Shown piece by piece: positions 55,240-63,802 of a stretch of 64,000 nucleotides of DNA. The notes beneath the pieces are model-generated. The model was not told where the DNA came from and ran no database searches. It worked only from the letters and a program-made list of their open reading frames with translations. The translations under genes and the position numbers were made by a program. The stretch comes from Cellvibrio japonicus Ueda107. Its GTDB lineage: Bacteria > Pseudomonadota > Gammaproteobacteria > Pseudomonadales > Cellvibrionaceae. Location: contig NC_010995.1 of NCBI RefSeq assembly GCF_000019225.1, forward strand, positions 1,992,501 to 2,056,500. Direction: 5' to 3'. Within the stretch, counting starts at the first letter, position 1; each line of letters starts with the position of its first letter.

Positions 55240-55893
55240 TTGACAAAGATTCTCGTAGTCGATGATCACGATCTAGTTCGCATGGGGATAGTGCGCATGT
55301 TAGCCGACATAGATGGCTATCAGGTGGTTGGGGACGCCAAGAGTGGTGAAGAGGCTGTTACCAAAGCGCGTATTTTGAAGCCGGACGTTGTCCTGATGGA
55401 TGTCAAAATGCCGGGCATGGGTGGTCTTGAAGCCACCAAAAAACTGTTGACCGTGAATCCGGCGATCAAAATTATCGCCGTGACAGCTTGTGATGATGAC
55501 TTGTATCCCACGCGCTTGATGCAAGCGGGGGCGGTGGGTTACGTCACAAAAGGCGCAGATTTCACCGAGATTACTGATGCTATCAACAAGGTGACGCGCG
55601 GTGATCTCTACATGAGCAATAGTATTGCCCAACAGTTGGCGCTCAGGACTTTTTCCGGGGCTAACAATCAGGAGTCACCTTTTGAAAAACTGTCCCAGCG
55701 CGAATTGCAAACGGCCATGTTGATTGCCAATGGCCAGAAGGTAAATGATATTGCCAACACGTTCTGTGTCAGCCCCAAGACGGTGAATTCCTACCGCTAT
55801 CGTATTTTTGAAAAATTGGATATCAATAGCGATGTGGAGCTGACACTTCTTGCCGTTAAACACAATTTGCTTGATCCGGAGGCCGTCGTATAA
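55240..55893 (+). CDS. uvrY: Response regulator UvrY/GacA
   Basis: Response regulator of the BarA/UvrY (GacS/GacA) system, which activates small RNAs that titrate CsrA/RsmA. 217 residues from TTG 55240 (GacA 214, UvrY 218). Phospho-acceptor Asp54 in DVVLMDVKMPG; receiver domain 1-120; LuxR-type helix-turn-helix about 145-205 (LSQRELQ). The GGGG before TTG 55240 is well spaced; TTG 55228 upstream is less likely because Asp54 fits the family count with 55240. uvrY-uvrC-pgsA order is conserved. No histidine kinase here. Confidence 0.93.
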   Translation: MTKILVVDDHDLVRMGIVRMLADIDGYQVVGDAKSGEEAVTKARILKPDVVLMDVKMPGMGGLEATKKLLTVNPAIKIIAVTACDDDLYPTRLMQAGAVGYVTKGADFTEITDAINKVTRGDLYMSNSIAQQLALRTFSGANNQESPFEKLSQRELQTAMLIANGQKVNDIANTFCVSPKTVNSYRYRIFEKLDINSDVELTLLAVKHNLLDPEAVV

Positions 55894-55926
55894 CGGCGGC
55901 TTTGGGTTTTACTATTAGCGTTTTCC

Positions 55927-57765
55927 ATGTCCCAGGATATTGTTTCCTCTTTTGATCACAGCCGCTTTTTAGCCAGTGTTAGCCAACAGCCCGGCGTCTA
56001 CCAAATGTTTAACGCCCAGGGGCATATCCTGTATGTGGGTAAGGCTAAAAACCTGAAGGCGCGACTCTCCAGTTATTTTCGTAAATCCGGTCTCAGTCCC
56101 AAAACCCAGGCATTGGTAAGTCGCATTGCTAATGTCCAGGTGACTATTACGCCCAGTGAAACCGAGGCGCTGATTCTTGAGCAAAACCTGATTAAGTCCA
56201 ATCGCCCGCCCTACAATATCCTGCTGCGGGACGATAAATCTTACCCCTATATTTTTATTTCCAGTGGGGAGGACTTTCCGCGCATTGCGACTCACCGCGG
56301 TGCCAAGAAAAAACGCGGTGATTACTATGGCCCCTATCCCAATGTAGGGGCTGTAAAAGACAGTTTGAACTTTTTGCAAAAAACATTTCGCGTGCGCCAG
56401 TGCGAGGACTCAGTGTTTAATAATCGCACGCGTCCCTGTCTGCAGTACCAGATCAAGCGCTGTACTGCTCCCTGCGTAGACTATATCTCGCCTGACGAGT
56501 ACCAGCTGGATCTGCGTCATACCCGCATGTTTCTGTCGGGACAAAATGATGATCTCCTGGTGGAGTTGGCCAATCAGATGGAGCAGTCAGCCCAGTCCCT
56601 GCACTTTGAAAAGGCCGCTGCCTATCGCGATCAAATCAGTGCATTGCGCACGGTGCAATCACAGCAAGTCATGGAAGAAGGCCGCGGAGATATCGATGTG
56701 ATAGCGGCAGATATGCGAGCAGCGGCCATTTGCGTACACATCTTGTTCGTTCGCCAGGGGCGTATTCTCGGGAGTCGCAGTTTTTACCCGCCAACAACCC
56801 TGGCGGAAACCCCGGCACAGGTATTGGCTGAGTTTATTCCCCAGTTTTACCTGGCTAACCAGGGGCGGGATATTCCGCGCGAAATCATTGTCAGTGAGCC
56901 GCTGGAAGAAGCAGAACTCCTGGCTAATGCATTACAGCAATCGGTGGGGCGGGTGGTTGTTATCAGTCAGCAGGTTCGCAGCCACCGCGCGCAATGGCTG
57001 CAAATGGCAACTACCGCAGCCCAGCAGAACCTGATCGGCCATATCAACAGTAAAAAGAGTTCACTGGATCGTTTTGTTGCTTTGCAGGAGGCGCTGAGCC
57101 TGGAAGAGACGCCACAGCGCCTCGAATGCTTTGATATCAGCCATAGTAGCGGAGAGTTGACTGTCGCCAGTTGCGTGGTCTTTGATACCAATGGCCCCTT
57201 GAAGTCGGATTACCGTCGTTTCAACATTGAAGGGATCACGCCGGGCGATGATTATGCAGCCATGGAACAGGCGCTGACACGGCGCTATACCCGCTTGCAA
57301 AACGGTGAAGGCAAGATGCCGGATATCCTGCTAATCGATGGTGGCAAGGGACAATTGGGAAAGGCCATTGAGGTGTTGGGTGAGTTGGGTGTACAGGGGG
57401 TGCAGCTTATCGGCGTTGCCAAGGGGACTACCCGGAAAGCGGGTTTTGAGACGCTCTTTGATGGGGATACGGGGGAGGAGATTGTATTGCCTGGTGATTC
57501 ACCCGCCTTGCATCTGATCCAGCATATCCGCGATGAGTCACACCGTTTTGCGATTACCGGCCACAAGCAGCGGCGCGATAAAAAACGTCGTACCTCCAGC
57601 CTGGAGGATATCCCGGGGGTGGGGGCAACCCGTCGACGGGAACTATTGCGGCACTTTGGTGGGTTGCAGGAAGTACAAAAAGCCAGTGTTGTGGAGCTGG
57701 CCAAGGTACCGGGAATCAGCCATAAGCTCGCCGAGGAGATCTACTCTTTCTTTCACAATGATTAA
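55927..57765 (+). CDS. uvrC: UvrABC excinuclease subunit C
   Basis: Makes the two cuts around a DNA lesion in nucleotide excision repair. 612 residues. Order: GIY-YIG nuclease domain 16-95 (GVYQMF...YVGKAKNL), UvrB-binding UvrC domain with the UVR helices around 200-235, the RNase H-like endonuclease domain about 380-540 with LLIDGGKGQL, and a C-terminal helix-hairpin-helix pair about 560-610. Intact. Lies 33 bases after the response regulator gene. Confidence 0.97.
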   Translation: MSQDIVSSFDHSRFLASVSQQPGVYQMFNAQGHILYVGKAKNLKARLSSYFRKSGLSPKTQALVSRIANVQVTITPSETEALILEQNLIKSNRPPYNILLRDDKSYPYIFISSGEDFPRIATHRGAKKKRGDYYGPYPNVGAVKDSLNFLQKTFRVRQCEDSVFNNRTRPCLQYQIKRCTAPCVDYISPDEYQLDLRHTRMFLSGQNDDLLVELANQMEQSAQSLHFEKAAAYRDQISALRTVQSQQVMEEGRGDIDVIAADMRAAAICVHILFVRQGRILGSRSFYPPTTLAETPAQVLAEFIPQFYLANQGRDIPREIIVSEPLEEAELLANALQQSVGRVVVISQQVRSHRAQWLQMATTAAQQNLIGHINSKKSSLDRFVALQEALSLEETPQRLECFDISHSSGELTVASCVVFDTNGPLKSDYRRFNIEGITPGDDYAAMEQALTRRYTRLQNGEGKMPDILLIDGGKGQLGKAIEVLGELGVQGVQLIGVAKGTTRKAGFETLFDGDTGEEIVLPGDSPALHLIQHIRDESHRFAITGHKQRRDKKRRTSSLEDIPGVGATRRRELLRHFGGLQEVQKASVVELAKVPGISHKLAEEIYSFFHND

Positions 57766-57854
57766 TTTTTAGAATCGAGTGCCGATAGTGTATGATCGCG
57801 CCCGTTTCTTGTGGTTTGATAAACCGCTGGTTCCGAATCTTCTGAGAGCACCCC

Positions 57855-58406
57855 ATGACCCTGGCCAATCGATTGACGTTGACCCGAATTGTCCTTATTC
57901 CCCTGTTTGTGGTGGTTTTCTTTCTGCCTTTCTGGTGGGCACATTTTGTGTCAGCGATCATTTTCAGTGTGGCCGCTATCACCGACTGGGCCGACGGTTA
58001 TGTCGCGCGTAAATATAATCAAAGTACGCCTTTTGGGGCGTTCCTCGATCCCGTGGCAGATAAATTGATGGTCGTCATAGCCTTGTTGCTACTGGTCAGT
58101 ATCCATCACCATCTGGTGTGGTTTGTTGTGGCCTCAGCGGTGATTGTAGGGCGTGAAATTGTTATTTCTGCGCTGCGCGAATGGATGGCAGCAGTAGGCC
58201 AGCGCGCCAGTGTTGCGGTGTCCCATATCGGGAAGCTCAAAACCACTTTACAAATGACCGCATTGATCGTGCTGTTGACGGATATCAAGCTCCTGTACCC
58301 GGTGGGGTTTATTGCATTGGGTGGTGCGGCGGTATTGACGCTCTGGTCCATGGTGCTTTATTTACGCGCTGCATGGCCACATTTACTGTCCGAGGAAAAC
58401 CAGTAA
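57855..58406 (+). CDS. pgsA: CDP-diacylglycerol-glycerol-3-phosphate 3-phosphatidyltransferase
   Basis: Inner-membrane enzyme making phosphatidylglycerol phosphate, precursor of phosphatidylglycerol and cardiolipin. 183 residues, several helices. The CDP-alcohol phosphotransferase motif DGYVARKYNQSTPFGAFLDP with the later VADK gives the pattern D-G-x2-A-R-x8-G-x3-D-x3-D (about 47-70). Follows uvrC by 89 bases, matching the conserved order; tRNA-Cys follows. Confidence 0.96.
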   Translation: MTLANRLTLTRIVLIPLFVVVFFLPFWWAHFVSAIIFSVAAITDWADGYVARKYNQSTPFGAFLDPVADKLMVVIALLLLVSIHHHLVWFVVASAVIVGREIVISALREWMAAVGQRASVAVSHIGKLKTTLQMTALIVLLTDIKLLYPVGFIALGGAAVLTLWSMVLYLRAAWPHLLSEENQ

Positions 58407-58534
58407 GTTCGGAGTTGTACTTCTCTTGTGCGGCTTGTGTAGTGTTTAGGCAATCCTGCAAAAAGCTGCTTTGGTCACACATAAAACACTAGGCTTTTTA
58501 AAATGAGTTCGCTAGAATTGCGGCCTCTTGAAAA

Positions 58535-58608
58535 GGCGCGATAGCAAAGCGGTTATGCTCTGGATTGCAAATCCAGCTAGTCCGGTTCGACTCCGGATCG
58601 CGCCTCCA
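58535..58608 (+). tRNA. tRNA-Cys (anticodon GCA)
   Basis: 74 bases. Acceptor stem GGCGCGA (58535-58541) with TCGCGCC (58598-58604), discriminator T (typical of tRNA-Cys), encoded CCA. The anticodon loop TTGCAAA gives GCA, and the T-arm has GGTTCGACTCC. A -10-like TAGAAT (58513-58518) precedes a GC-rich stretch 16 bases before the tRNA. Confidence 0.96.
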
Positions 58609-58640
58609 CATTTCCTTACGTACCGACGTAAAAGCGCTCT

Positions 58641-58727
58641 GCCCGGGTGGTGAAATCGGTAGACACAACAGATTTAAAATCTGTCGACCTTATGGTCGTG
58701 CCGGTTCAAGTCCGGCTCCGGGCACCA
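58641..58727 (+). tRNA. tRNA-Leu (anticodon UAA)
   Basis: 87 bases with a long variable arm as expected for leucine. Acceptor stem GCCCGGG (58641-58647) with tccgggc and a G-T closing pair, discriminator A, encoded CCA at 58725-58727. The anticodon stem ACAGA/TCTGT holds the loop TTTAAAA, anticodon TAA (UAA), reading UUA and UUG. It is 32 bases after tRNA-Cys and probably co-transcribed. Confidence 0.96.
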
Positions 58728-58778
58728 TTCTTTCATCCCCAAAACAATTACTTTCCTTTCAGATAATTTTATCTGCTC

Positions 58779-59558
58779 TTACATCACATCCCTGAAGGCG
58801 ATTAAGGCGGCAGTGACTGCTACGTTAAGCGACTCGACGCCATTGTTCATGGGGATTTTAATTTTCTCTGTGCATAGCTGGAATACCGGATCAGATACGC
58901 CATGGGTTTCATTGCCGAGTACATAAATACTGGCCCCTTCAGGGCGAAAGCCACTAAGGTTATGGTGAGCGTGGGAAGAGAGTGCGCACAGGCTTGCACC
59001 GTGCCGGGAGAAGTCCTTGAGCGCATCAACCAGGTTTTGGCAGCGTAATATCGGAGCGCGGAATAGGGTACCTGCACTGGCTTTAATGACCAGCGGATCA
59101 ATTTGAGCTGCCCCTTTGAGCGGCAGTAAGATGCCATCGATATTTCCAGCGCAGGCAGAGCGAATGATCATACCCAGGTTTTGGGGGTTGGTGATGCCGT
59201 CGAGGGCCAGCAGGCGATAGTTGTTTTTAGGCGGGGTAGCGAGGAATTGCTCGTAGGTTTGGTAACCGGGTAACTGCAAGTCTGCTGCCACCCCTTGGTC
59301 CTGGCTGGCGTTTTTTGAAATGCGTGAAAGCGCATTGCGCTCGTGATAAATAATGTCTGCGCCCTTAAGTTTGGCCAGCTCAATAATCTGGTCAAGGATC
59401 TCTGCCCGTTTATTGGAGTTGGCCAGATGCAGGCGATAAATGGATACCGCTTTCTCCTGCAGCGCTTCCAGAACTGTTTTGCGGCCGTAGATGGTCATCA
59501 GCGAATCAAAAAAACGCTTCTTGGCTTTATAAGCCTCGGAGTCCTGGGGTTGGTTCAT
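58779..59558 (-). CDS. TrmH-family RNA methyltransferase
   Basis: 259 residues: N-terminal ribosomal-L30-like RNA-binding part (about 20-95) and a SPOUT methyltransferase domain (about 110-259). Motif 1 LDGITNPQNLGMIIRSA (about 121-137), motif 2 GNETHGVS and motif 3 NNGVESLNVAVTAAL at the C-terminus are all visible; the N and E residues place it near the RlmB/TrmH class of 2'-O-methyltransferases. Whether the target is 23S rRNA G2251 (RlmB) or tRNA is not decided, so no symbol is given. The start ATG at 59558 is preceded on the minus strand by a weak site. It runs toward the tRNA genes and lies five bases from pdxJ on the same strand. Confidence 0.85.
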   Translation of the reverse strand: MNQPQDSEAYKAKKRFFDSLMTIYGRKTVLEALQEKAVSIYRLHLANSNKRAEILDQIIELAKLKGADIIYHERNALSRISKNASQDQGVAADLQLPGYQTYEQFLATPPKNNYRLLALDGITNPQNLGMIIRSACAGNIDGILLPLKGAAQIDPLVIKASAGTLFRAPILRCQNLVDALKDFSRHGASLCALSSHAHHNLSGFRPEGASIYVLGNETHGVSDPVFQLCTEKIKIPMNNGVESLNVAVTAALIAFRDVM

Positions 59559-59563
59559 AGTAA

Positions 59564-60337
59564 TCAGTGGGTGCAGAGTTTTTTGTAGGCAGCGACGGCG
59601 TTGTGCATGCCCATGGCAAGGGCATCGACAGTGAGTGCGTGGCCAATAGATACTTCGAGCAGTGCCGGTACCTTGCGGAAATGGCCGAGGTTGTCGAGGT
59701 TGAGGTCATGACCGGCATTAAGTCCTACACCAATGGCTTGCGCATGTGCTGCCGCATCGTAATAGCGTTTGAACAGGGTATCGAAGGTGCTGCCGGGTTG
59801 TTTGAAGGCTTCGGCGTAAGGGCCTGTGTATAGTTCAATACGCTCTACCCCCAGATCTTTGGCGAGGCTGATTTGCTCCGGGTCGGGGTCCATAAACAGG
59901 CTCACACGAATACCAAGGCTTTGCAAATGCCGAACAATGGGTTCAAGTTGCACTGATGATTTCTTAAGGTCGAAGCCGTGATCGGAAGTCAGCTGATCGT
60001 TGCTGTCGGGAACCAGGGTGCATTGGTGGGGGCGGGTATTTTCAACCAGTTGTAAAAACCCCGGGAAGTTTCCCACTTTTTCTGCAAAGGGATTGCCTTC
60101 GATATTGAATTCAATGCCTTGGTGCGCACCAACCAGTGCACTGATTTCATAAACATCCTGCGGGCGGATGTGGCGCTGATCCGGACGCGGGTGAACCGTG
60201 AGGCCATCCGCTCCTGCTGCGAGGCATATTTCACCGTGCTTGACCACGTCAGGATAGTTGCCAGGGCGTGAATTGCGAATAAGCGCAATTTTATTCAGGT
60301 TGACGCTGAGTGCCGTTGCTGTTGGATGTTGGCTCAT
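59564..60337 (-). CDS. pdxJ: Pyridoxine 5'-phosphate synthase
   Basis: Last step of the deoxyxylulose-phosphate-dependent vitamin B6 pathway, joining 1-deoxyxylulose 5-phosphate with aminoacetone phosphate. 257 residues, TIM barrel. Early SVNLNKIALIRNSR (about 11-24) is the classic start, followed by the HPRPDQRHI motif (about 50-58) with the active-site His and the GLNAGHDLN motif near 209. The ATG start overlaps the stop of the upstream cyclophilin gene by four bases (ATGA), so the two are translationally coupled. In E. coli pdxJ follows recO and precedes acpS; here neither is adjacent. Confidence 0.96.
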   Translation of the reverse strand: MSQHPTATALSVNLNKIALIRNSRPGNYPDVVKHGEICLAAGADGLTVHPRPDQRHIRPQDVYEISALVGAHQGIEFNIEGNPFAEKVGNFPGFLQLVENTRPHQCTLVPDSNDQLTSDHGFDLKKSSVQLEPIVRHLQSLGIRVSLFMDPDPEQISLAKDLGVERIELYTGPYAEAFKQPGSTFDTLFKRYYDAAAHAQAIGVGLNAGHDLNLDNLGHFRKVPALLEVSIGHALTVDALAMGMHNAVAAYKKLCTH

Positions 60338-60981
60338 TGCGGCTTTACCAGTGCATCTTTTATGCGTGAATTTACCAGCGGACTTGTACTTGAGCTGGTA
60401 GCGCTTGAACTGGGATCGTAGCGTTTGGCACTCAAAATGCGTACTGCGTAGTTGGGCGCCTCAGGGTGTGCTTTAAACATACCGCGCGGTTCCTGCGCAA
60501 TTTTTTCAATAACTTCCATACCATCGATAACCTTGCCGAATACCGTGTAACCGGGACGTTTTTCGGTGGCGTTAAGGCCGGGGTTGCCCTTCAGATTAAT
60601 ATAAAACTGTGACGTTGCGGAGTTGGGGTTGGAGTGCCTGGCCATGGCAACAGTTTTATATTCGTTGCGCAGGCCGTTATCGGATTCATTGTTGATGGGG
60701 TCGCGTGTTGGCTTTTCGGTAAAATCAAAAGTCATGCCTCCGCCCTGGACAACAAACCCTGGGACAACGCGATGAAAAATAGTGCCGTCGTAGAAATTAC
60801 TGTCTACATATTCGAGAAAGTTTTGTACGGTAATCGGTGCCTGTTTGGGATAAAGCTCAATGATGACCGTACCGTGGTCAGTTTTCAGCTCGACTTTGGG
60901 ATTGTCAGCAGCTGTCGCCAGTGATGCTCCCAGGAATAAAAGGCCGGTACTAACCAGCAGGCGAGTAAACAACGTAATCAT
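60334..60981 (-). CDS. Cyclophilin-type peptidyl-prolyl isomerase, periplasmic
   Basis: Catalyses cis-trans proline isomerisation in protein folding. 215 residues from ATG 60981: signal peptide about 1-24 (cleavage after TAADN or so), then a cyclophilin domain about 30-195 with the FHRVVPGFVVQGG segment (Arg/Phe active site, near 75-87), the NSATSQFYINL segment (Gln and Phe) and the GYTVFGKV loop. Closest in plan to PpiA. The C-terminal tail (about 195-215) is Ser/Thr-rich. AGGA 6 bases upstream of ATG 60981 decides the start; a frame to 61002 exists. The gene overlaps pdxJ by four bases. Confidence 0.92.
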   Translation of the reverse strand: MITLFTRLLVSTGLLFLGASLATAADNPKVELKTDHGTVIIELYPKQAPITVQNFLEYVDSNFYDGTIFHRVVPGFVVQGGGMTFDFTEKPTRDPINNESDNGLRNEYKTVAMARHSNPNSATSQFYINLKGNPGLNATEKRPGYTVFGKVIDGMEVIEKIAQEPRGMFKAHPEAPNYAVRILSAKRYDPSSSATSSSTSPLVNSRIKDALVKPQ

Positions 60982-61008
60982 GGATATTCCTCGTACTAAC
61001 ACAGGTAA

Positions 61009-61671
61009 TTAACGCCATTCAGACTTGCGTTTGCGGCGGCCTAATCCCTGTAACAAAAATGACAGTATTACACCACCCAGTACCAGGATGCCGCCATTAA
61101 GCCATTGGTTGTAGCGATCGGTATCGCGCAATTGTTCATTCTCGGCGTTGAGTACATCTACACGGGTTTGCAGCAGTTGGTATTCAGCATGGATGCGCTG
61201 GGACTCCTCCTCCAGATTGAGCGCGGTAGTTGCAGCCTGACGCATATCCTCGGTATCTGCTAATAACTGCTGGTAATCCTGCTGCACTTTTTCCAACTGC
61301 TGTTTTAGGTCAACATTTTCATTTTGTAATGCCAGCAAGTCGCGAGAACCCGAGGGGAGATTGGCTAACTGCAGCGCGGCCGTTGGTTTATCCGTTAAAT
61401 TTTGGCTGCGAGCCCAGCCTTCAATACCATCCGGTGTAGTAACCAATGCCCAGAGGTTATTATCTGTTCCTGTCTCTTCGCGAATGAACGTCAGTTTAGT
61501 GCCACTTGCCAGGCCGCTTTTGATAATACTGGATTGGGGATTTTTATCGCTGCGCAGGGCTATGTAAACCACATCAGATACATAGCGTGTAGCAGCGTTG
61601 GCATTGGATATGCCAGCGGTCACCAACAGTGTGAGTAGCGGCAATGCCGCCAGGGAGATTATTTTTTTCAC
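61009..61671 (-). CDS. SH3-domain protein with coiled coil and C-terminal membrane anchor
   Basis: 220 residues from GTG 61671. Signal peptide about 1-26, a bacterial SH3 domain about 30-95 (RYVSDVVYIALRS at its start), a coiled coil about 100-180 and a single C-terminal membrane helix about 190-210 followed by a basic RRKRKSEWR tail. This is the plan of the TIGR04211 SH3-and-anchor family (E. coli YgiM-like). Bacterial SH3 domains usually bind peptidoglycan or peptides. The frame extends to an ATG at 61692, but GGAG lies 8 bases before GTG 61671, which also gives the better signal peptide. It lies 27 bases before the cyclophilin gene. Confidence 0.8.
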   Translation of the reverse strand: MKKIISLAALPLLTLLVTAGISNANAATRYVSDVVYIALRSDKNPQSSIIKSGLASGTKLTFIREETGTDNNLWALVTTPDGIEGWARSQNLTDKPTAALQLANLPSGSRDLLALQNENVDLKQQLEKVQQDYQQLLADTEDMRQAATTALNLEEESQRIHAEYQLLQTRVDVLNAENEQLRDTDRYNQWLNGGILVLGGVILSFLLQGLGRRKRKSEWR

Positions 61672-61697
61672 AGGCTGGACTCCAATAGCCATAACAA

Positions 61698-61997
61698 TCA
61701 GGGAAGGACTTTTTTAAAGGGTTTGACGTTTACTTGCGCGTAAACACCCGCTTCGATATAGGGGTCTGCATTCGCCCAAGCTTGCGCTGCTTCAAGGGAA
61801 TCAAACTCTGCAACAACCAGGCTGCCGGTAAATCCGGCTTCGCCGGGATCTTCTGTATCAATGGCGGGGTGGGGGCCGGCAAGTAGCAAACGACCAGCGT
61901 CTTTCAGTGCTTGCAGGCGAGCGAGATGGGCAGGACGTGCTTGCTTGCGTTTGCTTAGGCTGTCAGTGATGTCCTCACTGATAATGGCATAAAACAT
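61698..61997 (-). CDS. YciI-like protein
   Basis: 99 residues (E. coli YciI 98), one dimeric ferredoxin-like domain; function unknown in E. coli. The first residues MFYAIISEDITDSL, the HLARLQAL helix and the GPHPA loop match the family, with histidine and aspartate pairs that may form an active site. AGGATTG 8 bases upstream on the minus strand decides ATG 61997; a longer frame to 62066 is rejected because it would overlap the neighbouring gene's end. It is the third gene of a compact minus-strand run. Confidence 0.88.
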   Translation of the reverse strand: MFYAIISEDITDSLSKRKQARPAHLARLQALKDAGRLLLAGPHPAIDTEDPGEAGFTGSLVVAEFDSLEAAQAWANADPYIEAGVYAQVNVKPFKKVLP

Positions 61998-62031
61998 GGG
62001 TGTCAATCCTGTGTGAATGTACGGCAAAAAA

Positions 62032-62826
62032 TCAGTTGTTATCTTCCCTGCCATCGTTAATAACATCTTCCAGGGTTAGGTGTGTAAGCAGGCGAATGCT
62101 GCGAAAGAGATAAAACAAGGTGCCGATCATAATGAGCATCATCGGCAAGGCGATGACAGGATAGCTGAGCGCTGTCATTTTTCCTAACTCGGCATTGAAT
62201 TCGGCAGTGCCGGGAGGGCTGACCATAATGATTTTGGCTAATACATAATTCAATACTGATGACAGGAAGAACGAACCGGCAATCAGCAGGGAGGCTGTAT
62301 TCAGGGTGCGCTCAAATTGTGAGCGGGTTTGGTAATGATCCAGAGCGGCGTTTACTTTGTGGATTTTGAGGATCTTGTCGTTGTAGATAAATGTGCGTAC
62401 CAGAGGGTAGCGTGTTTTCATTGAAATCAGGGTCACGATCCCTAGTAGACCCGGTATGGCGGCTTCCTTGATAGCAATATATTTGGGATCCAAATGTAAC
62501 AGGCTGATACCTCCGGTCAGCAGGACACTGACAAAGCCCAATACCGAAAAAAAGTTAAGCTTGCGACTTCTGTAGAAATCATACAGGCCGTAACAGACTG
62601 GAAATGCCAGTGCTACCACTACGCCCCAGGTTACGCCCAGATATTCATCGGTACTGAACTTGGTCAGGATTAGTGTGGGGATAACGATATTGAGCAGCAG
62701 GTTGGCGAGGAAGTTTTCCTTATGGGGCTTCGCCGTTTGATTCGTTGGTGTTCCCTGCTGTTCGGGTATATGGGCGGGGCTTTTTTGTGCTTCGGTTGAG
62801 TCCTGGGCAGGTTTATCAGCTAACAT
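62032..62826 (-). CDS. Multi-pass membrane protein, VC0807-like
   Basis: 264 residues. A 35-residue polar Gln/Lys/Pro-rich N-terminus is followed by about six membrane helices, with a conserved-looking loop YPLVRTFIYNDK near 135-146. Its recurring segments (NIVIPTLILTKF, GGISLLHLDPKY) are like those I recall for the VC0807 family, which is of unknown function; it is distinct from the shorter septation protein YciB/IspZ. Location beside yciI and the PHP gene is the order I associate with YciB in some gammaproteobacteria, so confusion with that name is possible. Start ATG at 62826 is followed by no other good candidate. Confidence 0.6.
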   Translation of the reverse strand: MLADKPAQDSTEAQKSPAHIPEQQGTPTNQTAKPHKENFLANLLLNIVIPTLILTKFSTDEYLGVTWGVVVALAFPVCYGLYDFYRSRKLNFFSVLGFVSVLLTGGISLLHLDPKYIAIKEAAIPGLLGIVTLISMKTRYPLVRTFIYNDKILKIHKVNAALDHYQTRSQFERTLNTASLLIAGSFFLSSVLNYVLAKIIMVSPPGTAEFNAELGKMTALSYPVIALPMMLIMIGTLFYLFRSIRLLTHLTLEDVINDGREDNN

Positions 62827-62947
62827 GGGCAGAATGTCTTAATAGATAATGTTGAGTCGTTAACAGGTTGTGTTTGGGCTACCAAGCGTCCAACCAATAA
62901 TCGGCTTTGTGTGTTTTTTGTTCGTTGGATGTCGTCGAGGTATACGG

Positions 62948-63784
62948 GTGATTCACGATCTGCACAGCCACACTCATTATTCCGATGGTCGCTTGAGTCC
63001 GGCGGAATTGTTTGCGCGTGCCAAGGCTCGGCAGGTAGGCGTCCTCGCAGTGACGGATCACGATACCATAGCTGGCTTGCAAAGTGCACAGGCAGCGGCG
63101 CTGGAGCAGGGAATCGGGTTTGTGGCAGGCATAGAGTTTTCCTGTCGCTGGGGCAAGGTCAATGTCCATGTGTTGGGGCTGGCGATAGATCCACAGGCGG
63201 CGGCCTTAATCGATGCCGTACAACAACAGGAAGATGCCCGCCGCCTGCGTTCGGAGGAAATTGCCCAACGCTTGGTAAAACTGGGGTTTCCCGATGCACT
63301 GGAAGGCGCCCGGGCAATTGCTGGAGACGCTGTGGTGGGGCGCCCCCATTTTGCTCAATACCTGGTTGCTTGCGGGGCAGTAAAAGATATCAATACCGCT
63401 TTTAAAAAGTATTTGGGAGCAGGTAAGCCGGCGGACGTGAAGTACGAATGGCCTGCCATGGAACAGGCTCTTGGCTGGATCCATGCCAGCGGCGGTCTTG
63501 CTGTGTTGGCCCATCCGGCTAAATACGATCTGACCAGAACCCGTATGTGTCGCCTGATTGCGGAGTTTGCTGAAATGGGGGGGGATGGTTTGGAGGTTGT
63601 TAATGGCCAGCAACCCGCGCCCCTGACTCAGGATCTTGCCAAAATTGCCCAACATCATGGGTTGTATGGTTCTTGTGGGTCAGATTTTCATTTTCCCGAT
63701 CAGCCATGGCAGGAGCTGGGGCAGTTCAGCCACATGCCTTCACTGGTAAAGCCCATATGGGAAGCGCCAGGATTTTATGCCTAA
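62948..63784 (+). CDS. PHP-domain phosphoesterase, RNase AM/YciV-like
   Basis: 278 residues from GTG 62948 (E. coli YciV/TrpH 293). Metal-binding histidines and aspartates of the PHP fold are in HSHTHYSDG (near 5-13), TDHDT (near 39-43), GIEF, HPAKY (near 198) and GSDFH (near 250). The E. coli relative is now reported as a 5'-3' exonuclease that matures small RNAs and rRNA 5' ends. GAGG 7 bases upstream supports GTG 62948 over longer open frames. It lies opposite the VC0807-like gene and points to the YciO gene, as in many relatives. Confidence 0.88.
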   Translation: MIHDLHSHTHYSDGRLSPAELFARAKARQVGVLAVTDHDTIAGLQSAQAAALEQGIGFVAGIEFSCRWGKVNVHVLGLAIDPQAAALIDAVQQQEDARRLRSEEIAQRLVKLGFPDALEGARAIAGDAVVGRPHFAQYLVACGAVKDINTAFKKYLGAGKPADVKYEWPAMEQALGWIHASGGLAVLAHPAKYDLTRTRMCRLIAEFAEMGGDGLEVVNGQQPAPLTQDLAKIAQHHGLYGSCGSDFHFPDQPWQELGQFSHMPSLVKPIWEAPGFYA

Positions 63785-63802
63785 ACCTCACAGGATTTGT
63801 TT

